Positions 33,532-43,152 of a stretch of DNA of 64,000 nucleotides are shown one piece after another. Both the position numbers and the translations under genes were made by a program. The stretch's first letter is position 1, and each line of letters opens with the position of its first letter. The notes under the pieces are model-generated. The model ran no database searches and was not told where the DNA came from. It worked only from the letters and a program-made list of their open reading frames with translations. The DNA is from Streptomyces lincolnensis (GTDB lineage: Bacteria; Actinomycetota; Actinomycetes; Streptomycetales; Streptomycetaceae), in the NCBI RefSeq assembly GCF_021173675.1, contig NZ_JAIHON010000001.1, positions 310,001 through 374,000 of the forward strand, read 5' to 3'.

Positions 33532-34257
33532 TCACGTCGTGCGGCCCGCCACCACCCATGTCGAGGGGAGTTCGATCCGCGTGCCGTCGGGCCGGTACTC
33601 GGTGGTCGTGAGCGGCAGGTCACCGCCGGCCAGGATGCTCAGCCCGGCCACGTTCAGATACACGGGGATCGCGTCGTCGGCGACCTCGCCGGGTGCGATG
33701 CCGTGCCGGAAGATCGGCGCCAGCTTGGGCGGCGGCCCCGCCGAGCCGCCCGCCAGGTCCCGCAGGACCTGCTTGGCGTCCTCGGAGAGTTCGACGAGGA
33801 AGGCCCGGCCGCGCTCCCCGACGAGCGCGGCGATCCCGTCCACCAGCGCCTGCCGGTCGTCGGGGTCGGCCTGGTGCAGGACGCCCCGCATGTAGACGTT
33901 GGCGTCGCCGAGTTCCGCGTGCAGGGCTTCCGTCTCCCCCTTGTCGGCGGCGTCCAGCGACCGGTAGGACGCCTGTCCCGCCGGGTCGGACCGCCGGGCG
34001 TGGTCGAGGGCGGCGCCGGACAGGTCGGCGCCGACGACCCGCGGGAAGCGGTCGGCGAGGAAGCGGGTCTGGGTGCCGTTCCCGCAGCCGAGGTCGATCA
34101 TCGGCAGCCTGTGGTCCACGAGATGGGGTTCGAAGAGAGCGAGGTGGACGCCGGCCGTCAGCACCGGCTCCGCGTCCCACATCACGCTCCCCTGGTCGCC
34201 CGGGGCCTCGCGCCAGAAGCCCTCCCAGGCATCGCGATACCGACTCGTCACGCTCAT
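33532..34257 (-). CDS. Class I SAM-dependent methyltransferase
   Basis: This 241-residue protein has the SAM-binding motif I LPMIDLGCGNGTQTRFLA (about 57-74) and the acidic VVGADLSGAALDHAR that follows. It also has a YMRGVLHQADPDDRQALVDG segment, matching methyltransferase motif II region. A GGGGAG ribosome-binding site is 6 nt before the ATG at 34257. The substrate is unknown; it stands between the propeller gene and the SpoIIE gene, with 150 nt separating it from the latter. Confidence 0.83.
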   Translation of the reverse strand: MSVTSRYRDAWEGFWREAPGDQGSVMWDAEPVLTAGVHLALFEPHLVDHRLPMIDLGCGNGTQTRFLADRFPRVVGADLSGAALDHARRSDPAGQASYRSLDAADKGETEALHAELGDANVYMRGVLHQADPDDRQALVDGIAALVGERGRAFLVELSEDAKQVLRDLAGGSAGPPPKLAPIFRHGIAPGEVADDAIPVYLNVAGLSILAGGDLPLTTTEYRPDGTRIELPSTWVVAGRTT

Positions 34258-34408
34258 GTCCAGCTCCCCAGGATGCGACGGCCGCCCGTCCCAAGTGGCG
34301 GGCCAGTACGGTGTATCGCGCCTGGTTCACGCCCACAAGCGCACGGCGCATACCTTCACGGCTCGTTCGACACCGGCCGCGGGGCGCGGAGCGGGACCGA
34401 CCGCGAAC

Positions 34409-36874
34409 TCACCGCCGCGGCAAGGTCAGTTCGAACCAGACCGTCTTGCCCGCCCTCGTACGACTGGCCCCCCACTCCCGGGCCAGCGTACTGACCACCC
34501 GCAACCCGCGCCCCACCAGATCCCCGGGCCCCGCGCTCAGCAGGTTCGGCAGCTCGTGGTCGTCGTCGTCCACCTCACACATCAGCGTGTCCCCGCGCAC
34601 CAGACGCAGTTCGACGGGCCGCCCGTGGGAGTGCCGTATCGCGTTGGTGACCAGCTCGCTGACCATCAGCTCCGCGGAGTCGGCCAGCCTGCCCGCTCCC
34701 CACGCGTGCACCTGCTCGCGCACCACCGCGCGCGCCCGTCCCACCTCGGCCGGGTCCGGCCGGAGCCGCCACTCGGCCACGTCGTCCGGCTCGATCCCGT
34801 TGAGCCGGGCCATCAGCAGGGCCACGTCGTCCTTGCGCCCGCCCCGCGTGTTGAGCGCTCGGATGATCATGTCGCAGGCGTCGTCCATGGAGGCCGCCGG
34901 ATGCGCCGCGGACTCGCACAGGGTCGCGAGGCCCACCCCGATGTCCTCGCCGCGCATCTCCACCAGCCCGTCGGTGCACATCACGAGCCGGTCGCCGGGC
35001 TCCACGCGCACGCGTACGGACTCGAAGGGCACCCCGCCGACGCCGATGGGCGCACCGGTGGGCAGGTCGAGCAGGTCGCTGCGGCCGCCGTCCGCGCGGA
35101 CCAGCACCGGTGGGATGTGGCCCGCGTTGGCGAGGTGGAGCTCGCTCGCGATCGGGTCGTAGACGGCGTAGAGGCAGGTGGCCAGGTAGGTGTCCCCGAG
35201 TCGCTGGGCGAGGTCGTCGAGCTTGCGCAGCAGCTGGGCCGGGGGCAGGTCGAGCGCGGCCATGGTCTGGACGGCGGTCCGCAACTGGCCCATCATGGCG
35301 GCCGAGTTCAGGCCGTGCCCCATGACGTCGCCGACGACGAGCGCGGTGCGGGCGCCCGGCAGCTTCACCGAGTCGAACCAGTCGCCGCCGACGCGTCCGA
35401 GCAGCGTGCCCGGCAGATAGCGGGTGGCGATGTCGCAGCCCGCCATGCGCGGCGGGATGTGCGGCAGCATGCTGTCCTGGAGGGTCTCGGCGACGGACTC
35501 CTGGTAGGTGTACATGCGCGCGTTGTCGAGCACGAGACCGGCACGGGCGGCGAGTTCGGCGCCGGTGACGCGGTCCATGTCGTTGAACTCGACGCGCTCC
35601 GGGTGGCGCAGCAGGATCATGAAGCCGAGGACGACATGGCGTGCCTTCAGGGGCACGATGAGCATGCTGCGGCCGGTGATGAGGGGCCGGATGTCCCGCT
35701 TCTCGAACTGCGAGGCGATGGCGTGGCCCATCTGCTCGCTGATGCGGGGGACGAGGACGGGCTCGCCGCTGGTCATGCACTGGAAGAACGGGGTGTGCGC
35801 CGGGAACGGCATGGCCTCGCCGACCGGCACCACGTCGTCCCAGCGGCCGGGTTCGTCGGTGTGCTCCAGGGCGACCCGGTGCCACATGGTCGTGGTGTCC
35901 GGCACGCCCTCCGGGAACCCCTCACCGGCGACGACCTGTTCACGCAGATAGGTGCCGGCGACGTCGGTGAAGCGCGGCACGACGGCCCTGCTGACCTCGA
36001 CGATGGTCCGGGAGAGGTCGAGGGAGGTGCCGATGCGCCCGCTGACCTCGTTGAGGAACTCCAGGCGTTCGCGTACGGCGGCGTACTCCAGGTCCTCGAC
36101 CTCGTCGACGAGGTCCTCCGGGGCCGGCCGGCCCTCGGCGAGGGCGCGGGCGGCGCGCTCGCGGCGGGCCTTGCGCTCGGCGCGCCGGGCCACGCCCCAG
36201 TCGGGGGTGACGGGCACCCGGTCGTTCTGGCTGAACTCCAGGACGGGATAGCCCAGTTCGAGGATCTGCGCGACGATCCGGGCGCTCTCCCCGACGCTCA
36301 TGCTGGGCAGGATCTCGGGGAGCCGGCGGGCCAGTTCCTCGGCGCCGGGGAAGTCGGTGTGCAGGGCGAAGCCGGGCGCGATCCGCTCGACCGCCGCGTC
36401 CTCGTCGGCGTCGTCGGGGCCGAACCCCGCCGCGTCCGCGGCGAGGACGAGCAGCCGCTCCCGCCCGGGGCCGACCAACGGGTAGGCCCACCACAGGACA
36501 TCGGCCCGTGCTCCGCCCGCGCCGCCCGGCACGGTGAGCCGGGCCCGGCCCGCCGCCGGGTAGGACAGTCGGCCGTCGAGGGAGGTCTCCAGGTCGGGCC
36601 CGAGGCCGTCGTAGGAGGCGAACCGCCCGTAGGGCGTGGCCTCGTCCTCCTCGGGGAGGGCGCCGGAGACGGGCAGGAGGTCGACGGCCGCCCGTCCGAT
36701 CGCCTCGTCCTTGGAGGCCCCGAACAGGCGTCGCGCGCCGGTGCTCCAGTGGGACACCAGGCCGTCGCGGTCGACCACGACCACGGCCAGCGGGATGCGG
36801 CCCGCGGCGTGTTCCGCCGCGCCGTTCCCAGCTTCGCGGCTGGGAGGTGCGTCCCACTCGGTGCCACGGTCCAT
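34409..36874 (-). CDS. SpoIIE-type PP2C phosphatase with PAS, GAF and HATPase domains
   Basis: This 821-residue protein is a multi-domain signalling phosphatase. It has a PAS domain (about 25-120, IPLAVVVVDRDGLVSHW), a central region and a GAF-type domain, the PP2C/SpoIIE core with GGDWFDS, GDVMGHG and LANAGHIPP, and an RsbW-like HATPase at the end (SELVTNAIRHSHG, GRGLRVVSTLA). It likely dephosphorylates anti-anti-sigma factors and also carries an ATPase kinase module, so it may both switch on and off a sigma factor. Start at 36874 is preferred; a GTG at 36976 is possible. Confidence 0.88.
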   Translation of the reverse strand: MDRGTEWDAPPSREAGNGAAEHAAGRIPLAVVVVDRDGLVSHWSTGARRLFGASKDEAIGRAAVDLLPVSGALPEEDEATPYGRFASYDGLGPDLETSLDGRLSYPAAGRARLTVPGGAGGARADVLWWAYPLVGPGRERLLVLAADAAGFGPDDADEDAAVERIAPGFALHTDFPGAEELARRLPEILPSMSVGESARIVAQILELGYPVLEFSQNDRVPVTPDWGVARRAERKARRERAARALAEGRPAPEDLVDEVEDLEYAAVRERLEFLNEVSGRIGTSLDLSRTIVEVSRAVVPRFTDVAGTYLREQVVAGEGFPEGVPDTTTMWHRVALEHTDEPGRWDDVVPVGEAMPFPAHTPFFQCMTSGEPVLVPRISEQMGHAIASQFEKRDIRPLITGRSMLIVPLKARHVVLGFMILLRHPERVEFNDMDRVTGAELAARAGLVLDNARMYTYQESVAETLQDSMLPHIPPRMAGCDIATRYLPGTLLGRVGGDWFDSVKLPGARTALVVGDVMGHGLNSAAMMGQLRTAVQTMAALDLPPAQLLRKLDDLAQRLGDTYLATCLYAVYDPIASELHLANAGHIPPVLVRADGGRSDLLDLPTGAPIGVGGVPFESVRVRVEPGDRLVMCTDGLVEMRGEDIGVGLATLCESAAHPAASMDDACDMIIRALNTRGGRKDDVALLMARLNGIEPDDVAEWRLRPDPAEVGRARAVVREQVHAWGAGRLADSAELMVSELVTNAIRHSHGRPVELRLVRGDTLMCEVDDDDHELPNLLSAGPGDLVGRGLRVVSTLAREWGASRTRAGKTVWFELTLPRR

Positions 36875-37058
36875 GGCCCAGGCCCTCTCTCCCCACGGCT
36901 CCGCAAGATCTGTGCCGCCCTCACCACGGTACGGGGCCGGACCGTCGCGATGTGCGGCATTGCGGGAATTCGCCACGGTCGACCGCTCCGGCGCGCGCCC
37001 CCGCTCCCTGGCGCTGAGCAGGGGCGATCGGACGTCGACCGAGGTTACTGACGGGTTC

Positions 37059-39497
37059 TCAGTCCTCGTGCCCCAACTGGAGGTCGCGTTCCGCGCGCTC
37101 CCCTCCCGCGACCTTCAGCACGGTGGCGACGGGCGGGTATCCGGCCGCGATGACGGTGTACTCGCCGGTCGACAGGTCACCGAAGCGGAAGGTGCCGTCC
37201 AGGCCGGTGGTGAGCGTGTCCACGACGTTGCCCGCCGCGTCGAGCAGCGTCACCCGCGCGTCCTCCACGGCCCGCCCCGCGACACCGGTCCGCACGGTGC
37301 CGCGGAGCACGGCGCCGCCGGCGAGTTCGACGTCCTGCCGGGTCTCCCGGGCGGCCCGGACGGTGACGGGCAGGGCGGCCGGGCGGAAGGCGGGCGCGCC
37401 GACGGCGAGGGTGTACTCGCCGGCCACCAGCTCGGTGACGGCGTAGCCGCCCTCGGGCCCGGTGCGGGTGCCGGCGACGACCTCGCCGTGCGCGTCGGTG
37501 AGCGTGACGGTGGCCTCCGGCACGGGGGTGCCGTCCGCGGTCAGTACCCGGCCGGTGAGGCGTCCGGCGCCGCCGAGGACGATGTCCAGCTCGACCGGGC
37601 GCTCGCCGACGGTCACGGAGACGGCCTGCGGCTGGTGTCCGCCGGCCGCGGCGATCAGGACGTACGCCCCGGGGCCCGGGGTGGCCAGCGCGTACCGTCC
37701 GTCCTCTCCGCTGCTGCCCCGGCCGAGCTGTGCTCCGGCGATGTCGATCAGGGTGAGCGCCGCGCGGGGCACCGCGGTCGCGTCGGGGTGCCGCACGGTG
37801 CCGCACACGGGGGCTCCGGACACGGCGGCTCCGGCGACGTAGGGCGCACGGGCCTGCGGGATCGGGGCGGGCGCGGGCACGGGCCCGTACTCCGGCTCGA
37901 CCACGTGGTCGAGGGCGCCGTCGGCGGTGGGGTGGGACGCTGCGTCGGTCACCAGGGGGGTCTCCTTGAGGAAGCAGGCGATCAGCAGGCCGAGGACGAG
38001 CACCGGCACGAGGTAGAGGAAGATCCGCGGCATGGCGTCGGCGTACGCCCTGATGTAGCCGTCGCGCAGGTCGGGGGGCAGCGCGTGGACGAGCTGCGGG
38101 GTGATGGACTCGGGGTCGGGCAGCCCGGCACCCGCGGGCAGCCGCCGCTTCAGCGCGTCGGCGAGCCGGTCCGTGAGGAGGGTGCCGAAGACCGCGGCGC
38201 CCACGCTGCCGCCGATCTGCCGGAAGTAGTTGTTGGCGCTGGTGGCGGTGCCGAGGTCGGCGGGCCGGGCGGAGTTCTGCACGGCCAGCACGAGCACCGG
38301 CATCACCATGCCGATCCCGGCGCCGAGGACGGCCATCCAGATGCTGTAGTGCAGCCGGGGCGTGTCGACCTCCAGGCGGGACAGCAGCCACATGCCGACC
38401 ACGGCGAGGGCGCTGCCGATGACCGGGTGGGCCCGGTAGTGGCCGGTGCGGCTGATGAGTTGCCCCGAGATGATCGAGGCGCCGACGATGCCGGCCATCA
38501 TGGGAAGCATCAGCAGCCCCGACTCGGTGGCGGAGGCCCCGTCGACCATCTGGAGGAAGGTCGGCAGGTAGCTGGCCGCGCCGAACAGGGCGACACCGAT
38601 CACCAGGCCCACCAGACCGGTGATGTTGAAGACGGGGTCCCTGAACAGCCGCAGCGGGATGAGGGGTTCGGCCGCGAAGCGCTCGGCGACCAGGAAGAGG
38701 ACGGTGGACACCATGGCTCCGGCGCCGAGTCCGAGAATGACCCGCGAGTCCCAGGCGTGCTCGGTGCCGCCCCAACTGGTCAGCAGGACCAGGCAGGTCG
38801 AGGCGGCGGCGAGCAACAGGGTGCCGAGGATGTCGAGGCGTGCCTTCGCGGCCGGCTTCGGCAGCTTCAGGGCGACGGCGACGACGGCGAGCGTGACGAG
38901 GCCGAAGGGCACGTTGACGTAGAAGCACCAGCGCCAGGAGAGATGGTCGGTGAAGTAGCCGCCCAGCAGCGGTCCGGCGACGGAGGCCAGTCCGAACACG
39001 GCGCCGATGAGGCCCATGAACCGGCCGCGTTCCCGGGGCGGCACGATGTCCGCGATGATCGCCTGGACGCCGATCATGAGTCCGCCCGCGCCGACGCCCT
39101 GGAGCGCGCGGAAGGCGATCAGCTGGTCCATGGTCCCGGCCCGGCCGGCCAGGGCGGAGCCGATGACGAAGACGACGATCGCGAACTGGAAGACGCCCTT
39201 GCGGCCGAGGAGGTCGCCGAGCTTGCCGTAGACCGGCAGTCCGACGGTGGCCGTGAGGAGGTAGGCGGTGATGGCCCAGGACATCCGGTCCAGGCCGTGC
39301 AGTTCACCGACGATCTTCGGCAGCGCGGTGGCGACGATCATCTGCTCCAGCGCGGCCAGCAGCAGCGCGAGCATCAACGCGAAGAAGACCAACCGCACCC
39401 GGCGGGGGCTCAGTCGGGGACCGGCGGCCGATGCCGGGGGCGGATCGTCCGGAGGGACGGTGGCCGGTTCGTCCTGTACCAGAGTCGTTCCGCCCAC
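37059..39497 (-). CDS. DHA2-type MFS efflux transporter with three C-terminal carboxypeptidase-regulatory-like repeats
   Basis: This 812-residue protein joins a 14-helix EmrB/QacA-family drug exporter to a soluble tail. The membrane part starts [38 protein letters not shown], quoted here only as [13 protein letters not shown], and contains the conserved [11 protein letters not shown] loop between helices 2 and 3 and [12 protein letters not shown]. From about residue 565 there are three repeats of roughly 70-80 residues ([55 protein letters not shown]) of the CarboxypepD-reg type. The GTG at 39497 has GGGGAG upstream. Such a fusion is unusual. Confidence 0.85.
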   Translation of the reverse strand: MGGTTLVQDEPATVPPDDPPPASAAGPRLSPRRVRLVFFALMLALLLAALEQMIVATALPKIVGELHGLDRMSWAITAYLLTATVGLPVYGKLGDLLGRKGVFQFAIVVFVIGSALAGRAGTMDQLIAFRALQGVGAGGLMIGVQAIIADIVPPRERGRFMGLIGAVFGLASVAGPLLGGYFTDHLSWRWCFYVNVPFGLVTLAVVAVALKLPKPAAKARLDILGTLLLAAASTCLVLLTSWGGTEHAWDSRVILGLGAGAMVSTVLFLVAERFAAEPLIPLRLFRDPVFNITGLVGLVIGVALFGAASYLPTFLQMVDGASATESGLLMLPMMAGIVGASIISGQLISRTGHYRAHPVIGSALAVVGMWLLSRLEVDTPRLHYSIWMAVLGAGIGMVMPVLVLAVQNSARPADLGTATSANNYFRQIGGSVGAAVFGTLLTDRLADALKRRLPAGAGLPDPESITPQLVHALPPDLRDGYIRAYADAMPRIFLYLVPVLVLGLLIACFLKETPLVTDAASHPTADGALDHVVEPEYGPVPAPAPIPQARAPYVAGAAVSGAPVCGTVRHPDATAVPRAALTLIDIAGAQLGRGSSGEDGRYALATPGPGAYVLIAAAGGHQPQAVSVTVGERPVELDIVLGGAGRLTGRVLTADGTPVPEATVTLTDAHGEVVAGTRTGPEGGYAVTELVAGEYTLAVGAPAFRPAALPVTVRAARETRQDVELAGGAVLRGTVRTGVAGRAVEDARVTLLDAAGNVVDTLTTGLDGTFRFGDLSTGEYTVIAAGYPPVATVLKVAGGERAERDLQLGHED

Positions 39498-39643
39498 GAA
39501 CCGCTCCCCTCGTCGCGCCTGCGCATATTTCCCGCAATAGGCGACAACCACGAGCAAGCGCGACGAGTTACGGCGTCATACCGGACCGCGCGGAGATCCA
39601 CTCGATCCGGTGAGGGGCCCAAGGGGCCCGGGAGAACGGGGAC

Positions 39644-40087
39644 TTACTTCTCGACCTCGGTGGCGAGCCGGTCGAGCACGACGTCGTAGATCCGGCCGAG
39701 GCCCTTGGGCGCGAAGGTCTTCTCGAAGAAGCCGCCGATGCCGCCGGCACCCTGCCAGGTGGTGGTGACGACGACCCGGGACTTGCCCTCGCCGGCCGGG
39801 GTGACCCGCCAGGTGGTGACCATGGAGGAGTTGCGGTCCTTCTCGACGAGCTCGCCGTCGGTGGGCTCGCTGACCTCCAGGAGGCAGTCCCGGACGCGCT
39901 TGCTGGTGGCCTGGAGCTTCCAGTGGACGAGGGTGCCCTCGCCGTCACCGCCCTCGCGCACCTCGTACTCGCTGAAGTGCTCGGACAGCAGCTTCGCACG
40001 CGTACCGCTGTAGTCGGCGACCGCGTCGAACACCTTCTCCGCGTCCGCCGCGACGATCCGCTCCGTAGTGGCCTCGACCTGCGCCAT
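39644..40087 (-). CDS. SRPBCC family protein
   Basis: This 147-residue protein is one START/SRPBCC unit, with VEATTERIVAADAEKVFDAVADYS at the start (first strand and helices), the SEYEVREGGDGEGTLVHWKL strands and a long C-terminal helix GLGRIYDVVLDRLATEVEK. The fold binds hydrophobic ligands in a cavity; the ligand is unknown. The ATG at 40087 has GGAGGAAG 5 nt upstream and avoids an N-terminal extension lacking similarity. It diverges from the radical-SAM gene. Confidence 0.82.
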   Translation of the reverse strand: MAQVEATTERIVAADAEKVFDAVADYSGTRAKLLSEHFSEYEVREGGDGEGTLVHWKLQATSKRVRDCLLEVSEPTDGELVEKDRNSSMVTTWRVTPAGEGKSRVVVTTTWQGAGGIGGFFEKTFAPKGLGRIYDVVLDRLATEVEK

Positions 40088-40214
40088 CGACTTCCTCCAG
40101 GACTTCAAGTTCTCGGGGTTGGGGCAAGCCAACCACCCCGGTCCCCGGCCACCCAAATCGGGGTGCCCGAGACCGATCGGGCGTCGATCAGAAATGCGAG
40201 TCGCACGATCAAGG

Positions 40215-40226
40215 GAACATGTGTTC
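40215..40226 (+). promoter_or_regulatory. Candidate LexA (SOS) box
   Basis: GAACATGTGTTC is a perfect inverted repeat matching the actinobacterial LexA pattern GAAC-N4-GTTC. It lies 33 nt before the start of the radical-SAM gene, next to a TATTCT -10-like element. Confidence 0.7.
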
Positions 40227-40258
40227 TATTCTGGGGTCAGTGCTACCGAGGAGGCCTC

Positions 40259-41296
40259 ATGCGCTGGGAGAACCTCACCGACTCCGGCGAACACAGCCGG
40301 GCCGACGCCGCCCTGTTCGGCGCCGACGCGGTGACCACCCGCACCTTCGACACGCCCGAGTTCCGCGGGATCACCTTCCACGAGATCCGGGCCCGCTCGA
40401 TCATCAACCGGGTGCCGGGCGCCTCCCGCATGCCCTTCGAGTGGACGGTGAACCCCTACCGGGGCTGCTCGCACGCGTGCGTGTACTGCTTCGCCCGCAA
40501 GACGCACAGCTATCTGGATCTCGACACCGGCATCGGCTTCGACTCGCAGATCGTGGTGAAGACGAACGCCCCGGAGCTGCTGCGCCGCCAGCTCGGCTCC
40601 CGCCGCTGGCAGGGCGAGCACATAGCGATGGGCACCAACGTCGACTGCTACCAGCGCGCCGAGGGCCGCTACCGGCTGATGCCGGGCATCCTCGCCGCCC
40701 TGCGCGACCACGCCAACCCGTTCTCCATCCTGACGAAGGGCACGCTGATCCTGCGTGACCTGGATCTGCTGACGCAGGCGGCCGAGGTGACCGACGTGGG
40801 CATCTCGGTCTCGGTCGGCTTCACCGACGCCGAACTGTGGCGCACCGTCGAACCGGGCACGCCGGCACCGGAGCGGCGGCTGGAGGTCGTACGGGCGCTC
40901 GGGGAGTGCGGCATCGGGTGCGGGGTGCTGATGGCGCCGGTGATCCCGTTCCTGAGCGACCATCCGGACCGGCTGCGGGACACCGTGCGGGCGATCGCGG
41001 CCTCCGGGGCAACCTCGGTCACCCCGCTGGTGCTGCATCTGCGGCCCGGGGCACGCGAGTGGTTCATGGCCTGGCTGGACCGTCACCACCCTTATCTGGT
41101 CCGCCGTTACGAGCGGCTGTACGCGGACGGCTCCTACGCCCCGAAGTGGTACCAACGCCGGATCACCCGTCAGGTCCACGAGCTGGCCCAGGAGTACGGC
41201 ATCGGTCCCTCCCGCCCGCAGATGCCGCGCCGGATCCCGCAGCCCGAGCAGACGGGACCGGATCTGTCCGAACCGACGCAGCTTTCGCTGATCTGA
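40259..41296 (+). CDS. Radical SAM protein of the Rv2578c family
   Basis: This 345-residue enzyme has the radical-SAM cluster motif CSHACVYC (Cys70, Cys74, Cys77), preceded by NPYRGC, the arrangement of SplB-like radical-SAM proteins. It has GTNVDCYQRAEGRYRLM and VGFTDAELWRTVEPGTPAPERR. The family is close to Rv2578c of Mycobacterium; its reaction is not established, but SplB-like context suggests DNA-lesion or nucleic-acid chemistry. The ATG has GAGGAGG 5 nt upstream. A LexA box and damage link are seen in its promoter. Confidence 0.86.
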   Translation: MRWENLTDSGEHSRADAALFGADAVTTRTFDTPEFRGITFHEIRARSIINRVPGASRMPFEWTVNPYRGCSHACVYCFARKTHSYLDLDTGIGFDSQIVVKTNAPELLRRQLGSRRWQGEHIAMGTNVDCYQRAEGRYRLMPGILAALRDHANPFSILTKGTLILRDLDLLTQAAEVTDVGISVSVGFTDAELWRTVEPGTPAPERRLEVVRALGECGIGCGVLMAPVIPFLSDHPDRLRDTVRAIAASGATSVTPLVLHLRPGAREWFMAWLDRHHPYLVRRYERLYADGSYAPKWYQRRITRQVHELAQEYGIGPSRPQMPRRIPQPEQTGPDLSEPTQLSLI

Positions 41297-41317
41297 GAGC
41301 ATCCGAGCGCATCTCTC

Positions 41318-41331
41318 GACCCAATTGGGTC
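41318..41331. promoter_or_regulatory. Perfect 14-bp palindrome upstream of the secreted peptidase gene
   Basis: GACCCAATTGGGTC is a perfect palindrome in the 136-nt gap before the peptidase gene. It could be an operator; it lacks the T-run of a terminator. Confidence 0.4.
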
Positions 41332-41432
41332 AAGTATGAGCGGAATGCGTTCGTCCACACCCTCTTTCCGGGACGATGCGGCGAGGACCGTGAGACTCGC
41401 GGTCCGACAACCTCCGTCCTGGGAGGACCCAC

Positions 41433-43010
41433 ATGAGAAAACGCGCAGCAGCACTGTGCGGTGCCGCCGTGGTCGTGGCCGCATCGTTCACGGCCGTCCC
41501 CGCCGGCGCGAGCACCCCGCAGGCCGCGGCGACCGCTCAGGCCGCGAAGCTCAGCTGGAAGAAGTGCGCCACCACCGACTATCCGACACTCCAGTGCGCC
41601 TCGCTCAAGGTGCCGCTCGACCACGCGAACCCGCACGGGAAGCAGATCACGCTCGCGCTGTCCCGCGTCCCGCACACCTCGACGACGTACCAGGGTCCGC
41701 TGCTGGTCAACCCCGGAGGCCCCGGCGGCAGCGGTCTGACGCTCGCCGGGTTCGTCGCCTCGTCGCTGCCCAAGGCGGTCGCGGCGCAGTACGACGTCAT
41801 CGGCTTCGACCCGCGCGGGGTCGGCAAGAGCCTGCCCGCGCTGAACTGCAAGCCGGGCCACTTCGACCCGGTGCGGCCCGACTCCCTGCCGACCACCCCG
41901 GCGATCGAGAAGGCCAACATCCAGCGCGCCAAGTCCTTCGCCCGCGCCTGCGGCACGAAGTACGCGAGCGTGCTGCCCTACATCAACACCGTCCAGGCCG
42001 TGCGGGACATGGACTCCATCCGCGCGGCACTCGGCGCGAAGAGGATCAACTACTTCGGTTACTCCTACGGCACCTACCTCGGCGCGGTCTACGCCAAGCT
42101 CTACCCGGAGCGCGTGCGGCGCCTGGTCCTGGACTCGATCGTCGACCCCACGGGTGTCTGGTACGAGGACAACCTCGCCCAGGACTACGCCTTCAACGAC
42201 CGCCACCGCGCCCTGATGGCCTGGATCGCGAAGTACGACGCCACGTACAAGCTCGGCACCGATCCGGAGAAGATCGAGGCCAAGTGGTACGCGATGCGGG
42301 CGGCCCTGGCGAAGAAGCCGGCCGGCGGCAAGGTCGGCGCCTCCGAACTGGAGGACACCTTCATCCCCGGCGGCTACTACAACGGCTACTGGCCCTACCT
42401 CGCCGAGGCGTTCTCCGCGTATGTCAACGACAAGAACGCCGACCCGCTGGTCGAGGCGTACGAGAACTTCGCCGCCGTCGACGCGGCCGGGGACAACGGC
42501 TACAGCATCTACACCTCGGTGCAGTGCCGTGACGCCTCCTGGCCCCGGGACTGGAACCAGTGGCGCAAGGACAACTGGGCGGTGTACGAGAAGGCGCCGT
42601 TCATGACCTGGAACAACGCCTGGTACAACGCGCCGTGCGCGTTCTGGCCGACGGACTCGCTGAAGCCGGTGAACGTGGCCAACGGCAAGCTGCCGCCGGT
42701 GCTGCTCTTCCAGGCGACCGACGACGCGGCGACCCCGTACCAGGGCGGTGCGACGGTCCACCGGCTGCTCGCCCGCTCCAGCCTCGTCGTCGAGCAGGAC
42801 GGCGGCAACCACGGGATCACGCTGAGCGGCAACGCCTGCCTGGACAAGTATCTGGCCGCGTACCTGACCGACGGCACGGTTCCGCGCGGACACGGCGAGG
42901 CCGACGCGGTGTGCGCCGCGCTGCCCGACCCGAAGCCGCTCACCGCGAAGGCGGCGTCCACGTCGTCCCGCAGCTCCACCCTGCACGGCATGCTCGGCTT
43001 CCGCGGCTGA
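41433..43010 (+). CDS. Secreted alpha/beta-hydrolase, tripeptidyl aminopeptidase type
   Basis: This 525-residue protein has a signal peptide (AALCGAAVVVAASFTAVPAGA) and the S33 alpha/beta-hydrolase fold of the streptomycete Slp/tripeptidyl aminopeptidases. The oxyanion motif NPGGPGGSGL, the nucleophile GYSYGT (Ser near 210) with YFGYSYGTYLGAVY, TDDAATPYQG (Asp near 429) and GNHGI (His near 459) form the active site. It likely trims tripeptides or short peptides outside the cell. GGGAGG is 7 nt before the ATG. Confidence 0.88.
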   Translation: MRKRAAALCGAAVVVAASFTAVPAGASTPQAAATAQAAKLSWKKCATTDYPTLQCASLKVPLDHANPHGKQITLALSRVPHTSTTYQGPLLVNPGGPGGSGLTLAGFVASSLPKAVAAQYDVIGFDPRGVGKSLPALNCKPGHFDPVRPDSLPTTPAIEKANIQRAKSFARACGTKYASVLPYINTVQAVRDMDSIRAALGAKRINYFGYSYGTYLGAVYAKLYPERVRRLVLDSIVDPTGVWYEDNLAQDYAFNDRHRALMAWIAKYDATYKLGTDPEKIEAKWYAMRAALAKKPAGGKVGASELEDTFIPGGYYNGYWPYLAEAFSAYVNDKNADPLVEAYENFAAVDAAGDNGYSIYTSVQCRDASWPRDWNQWRKDNWAVYEKAPFMTWNNAWYNAPCAFWPTDSLKPVNVANGKLPPVLLFQATDDAATPYQGGATVHRLLARSSLVVEQDGGNHGITLSGNACLDKYLAAYLTDGTVPRGHGEADAVCAALPDPKPLTAKAASTSSRSSTLHGMLGFRG

Positions 43011-43022
43011 GCAGTTGACGGT

Positions 43023-43048
43023 CCGTCGGGGATTCCCGCCCCCGACGG
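43023..43048 (+). terminator. Hairpin terminator after the peptidase gene
   Basis: CCGTCGGGG (43023-43031) pairs with CCCCGACGG (43040-43048) around an 8-nt loop, 13 nt after the stop codon. Confidence 0.7.
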
Positions 43049-43056
43049 TGTCTTCC

Positions 43057-43093
43057 CCGGTGCCCAGTACACCCACGTGGTGCTGGGCACCGG
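43057..43093. repeat. Second large inverted repeat before the GNAT gene
   Basis: CCGGTGCCCAG (43057-43067) pairs with CTGGGCACCGG (43083-43093), and the loop holds a further CAC-CCACGTG-GTG-like stem. It may be a second terminator or an operator of the GNAT gene 60 nt on. Confidence 0.45.
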
Positions 43094-43140
43094 CCGTTTC
43101 GTCGCGAGTAATGCGCGGGCCCGCTCGGGCGGGCGGTGCC

Positions 43141-43146
43141 TAGAGT
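43141..43146 (+). promoter_or_regulatory. Leaderless promoter -10 element (TAGAGT)
   Basis: TAGAGT lies 6 nt before the ATG of the GNAT gene, the spacing of a leaderless streptomycete promoter. Confidence 0.6.
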
Positions 43147-43152
43147 GCCGCC

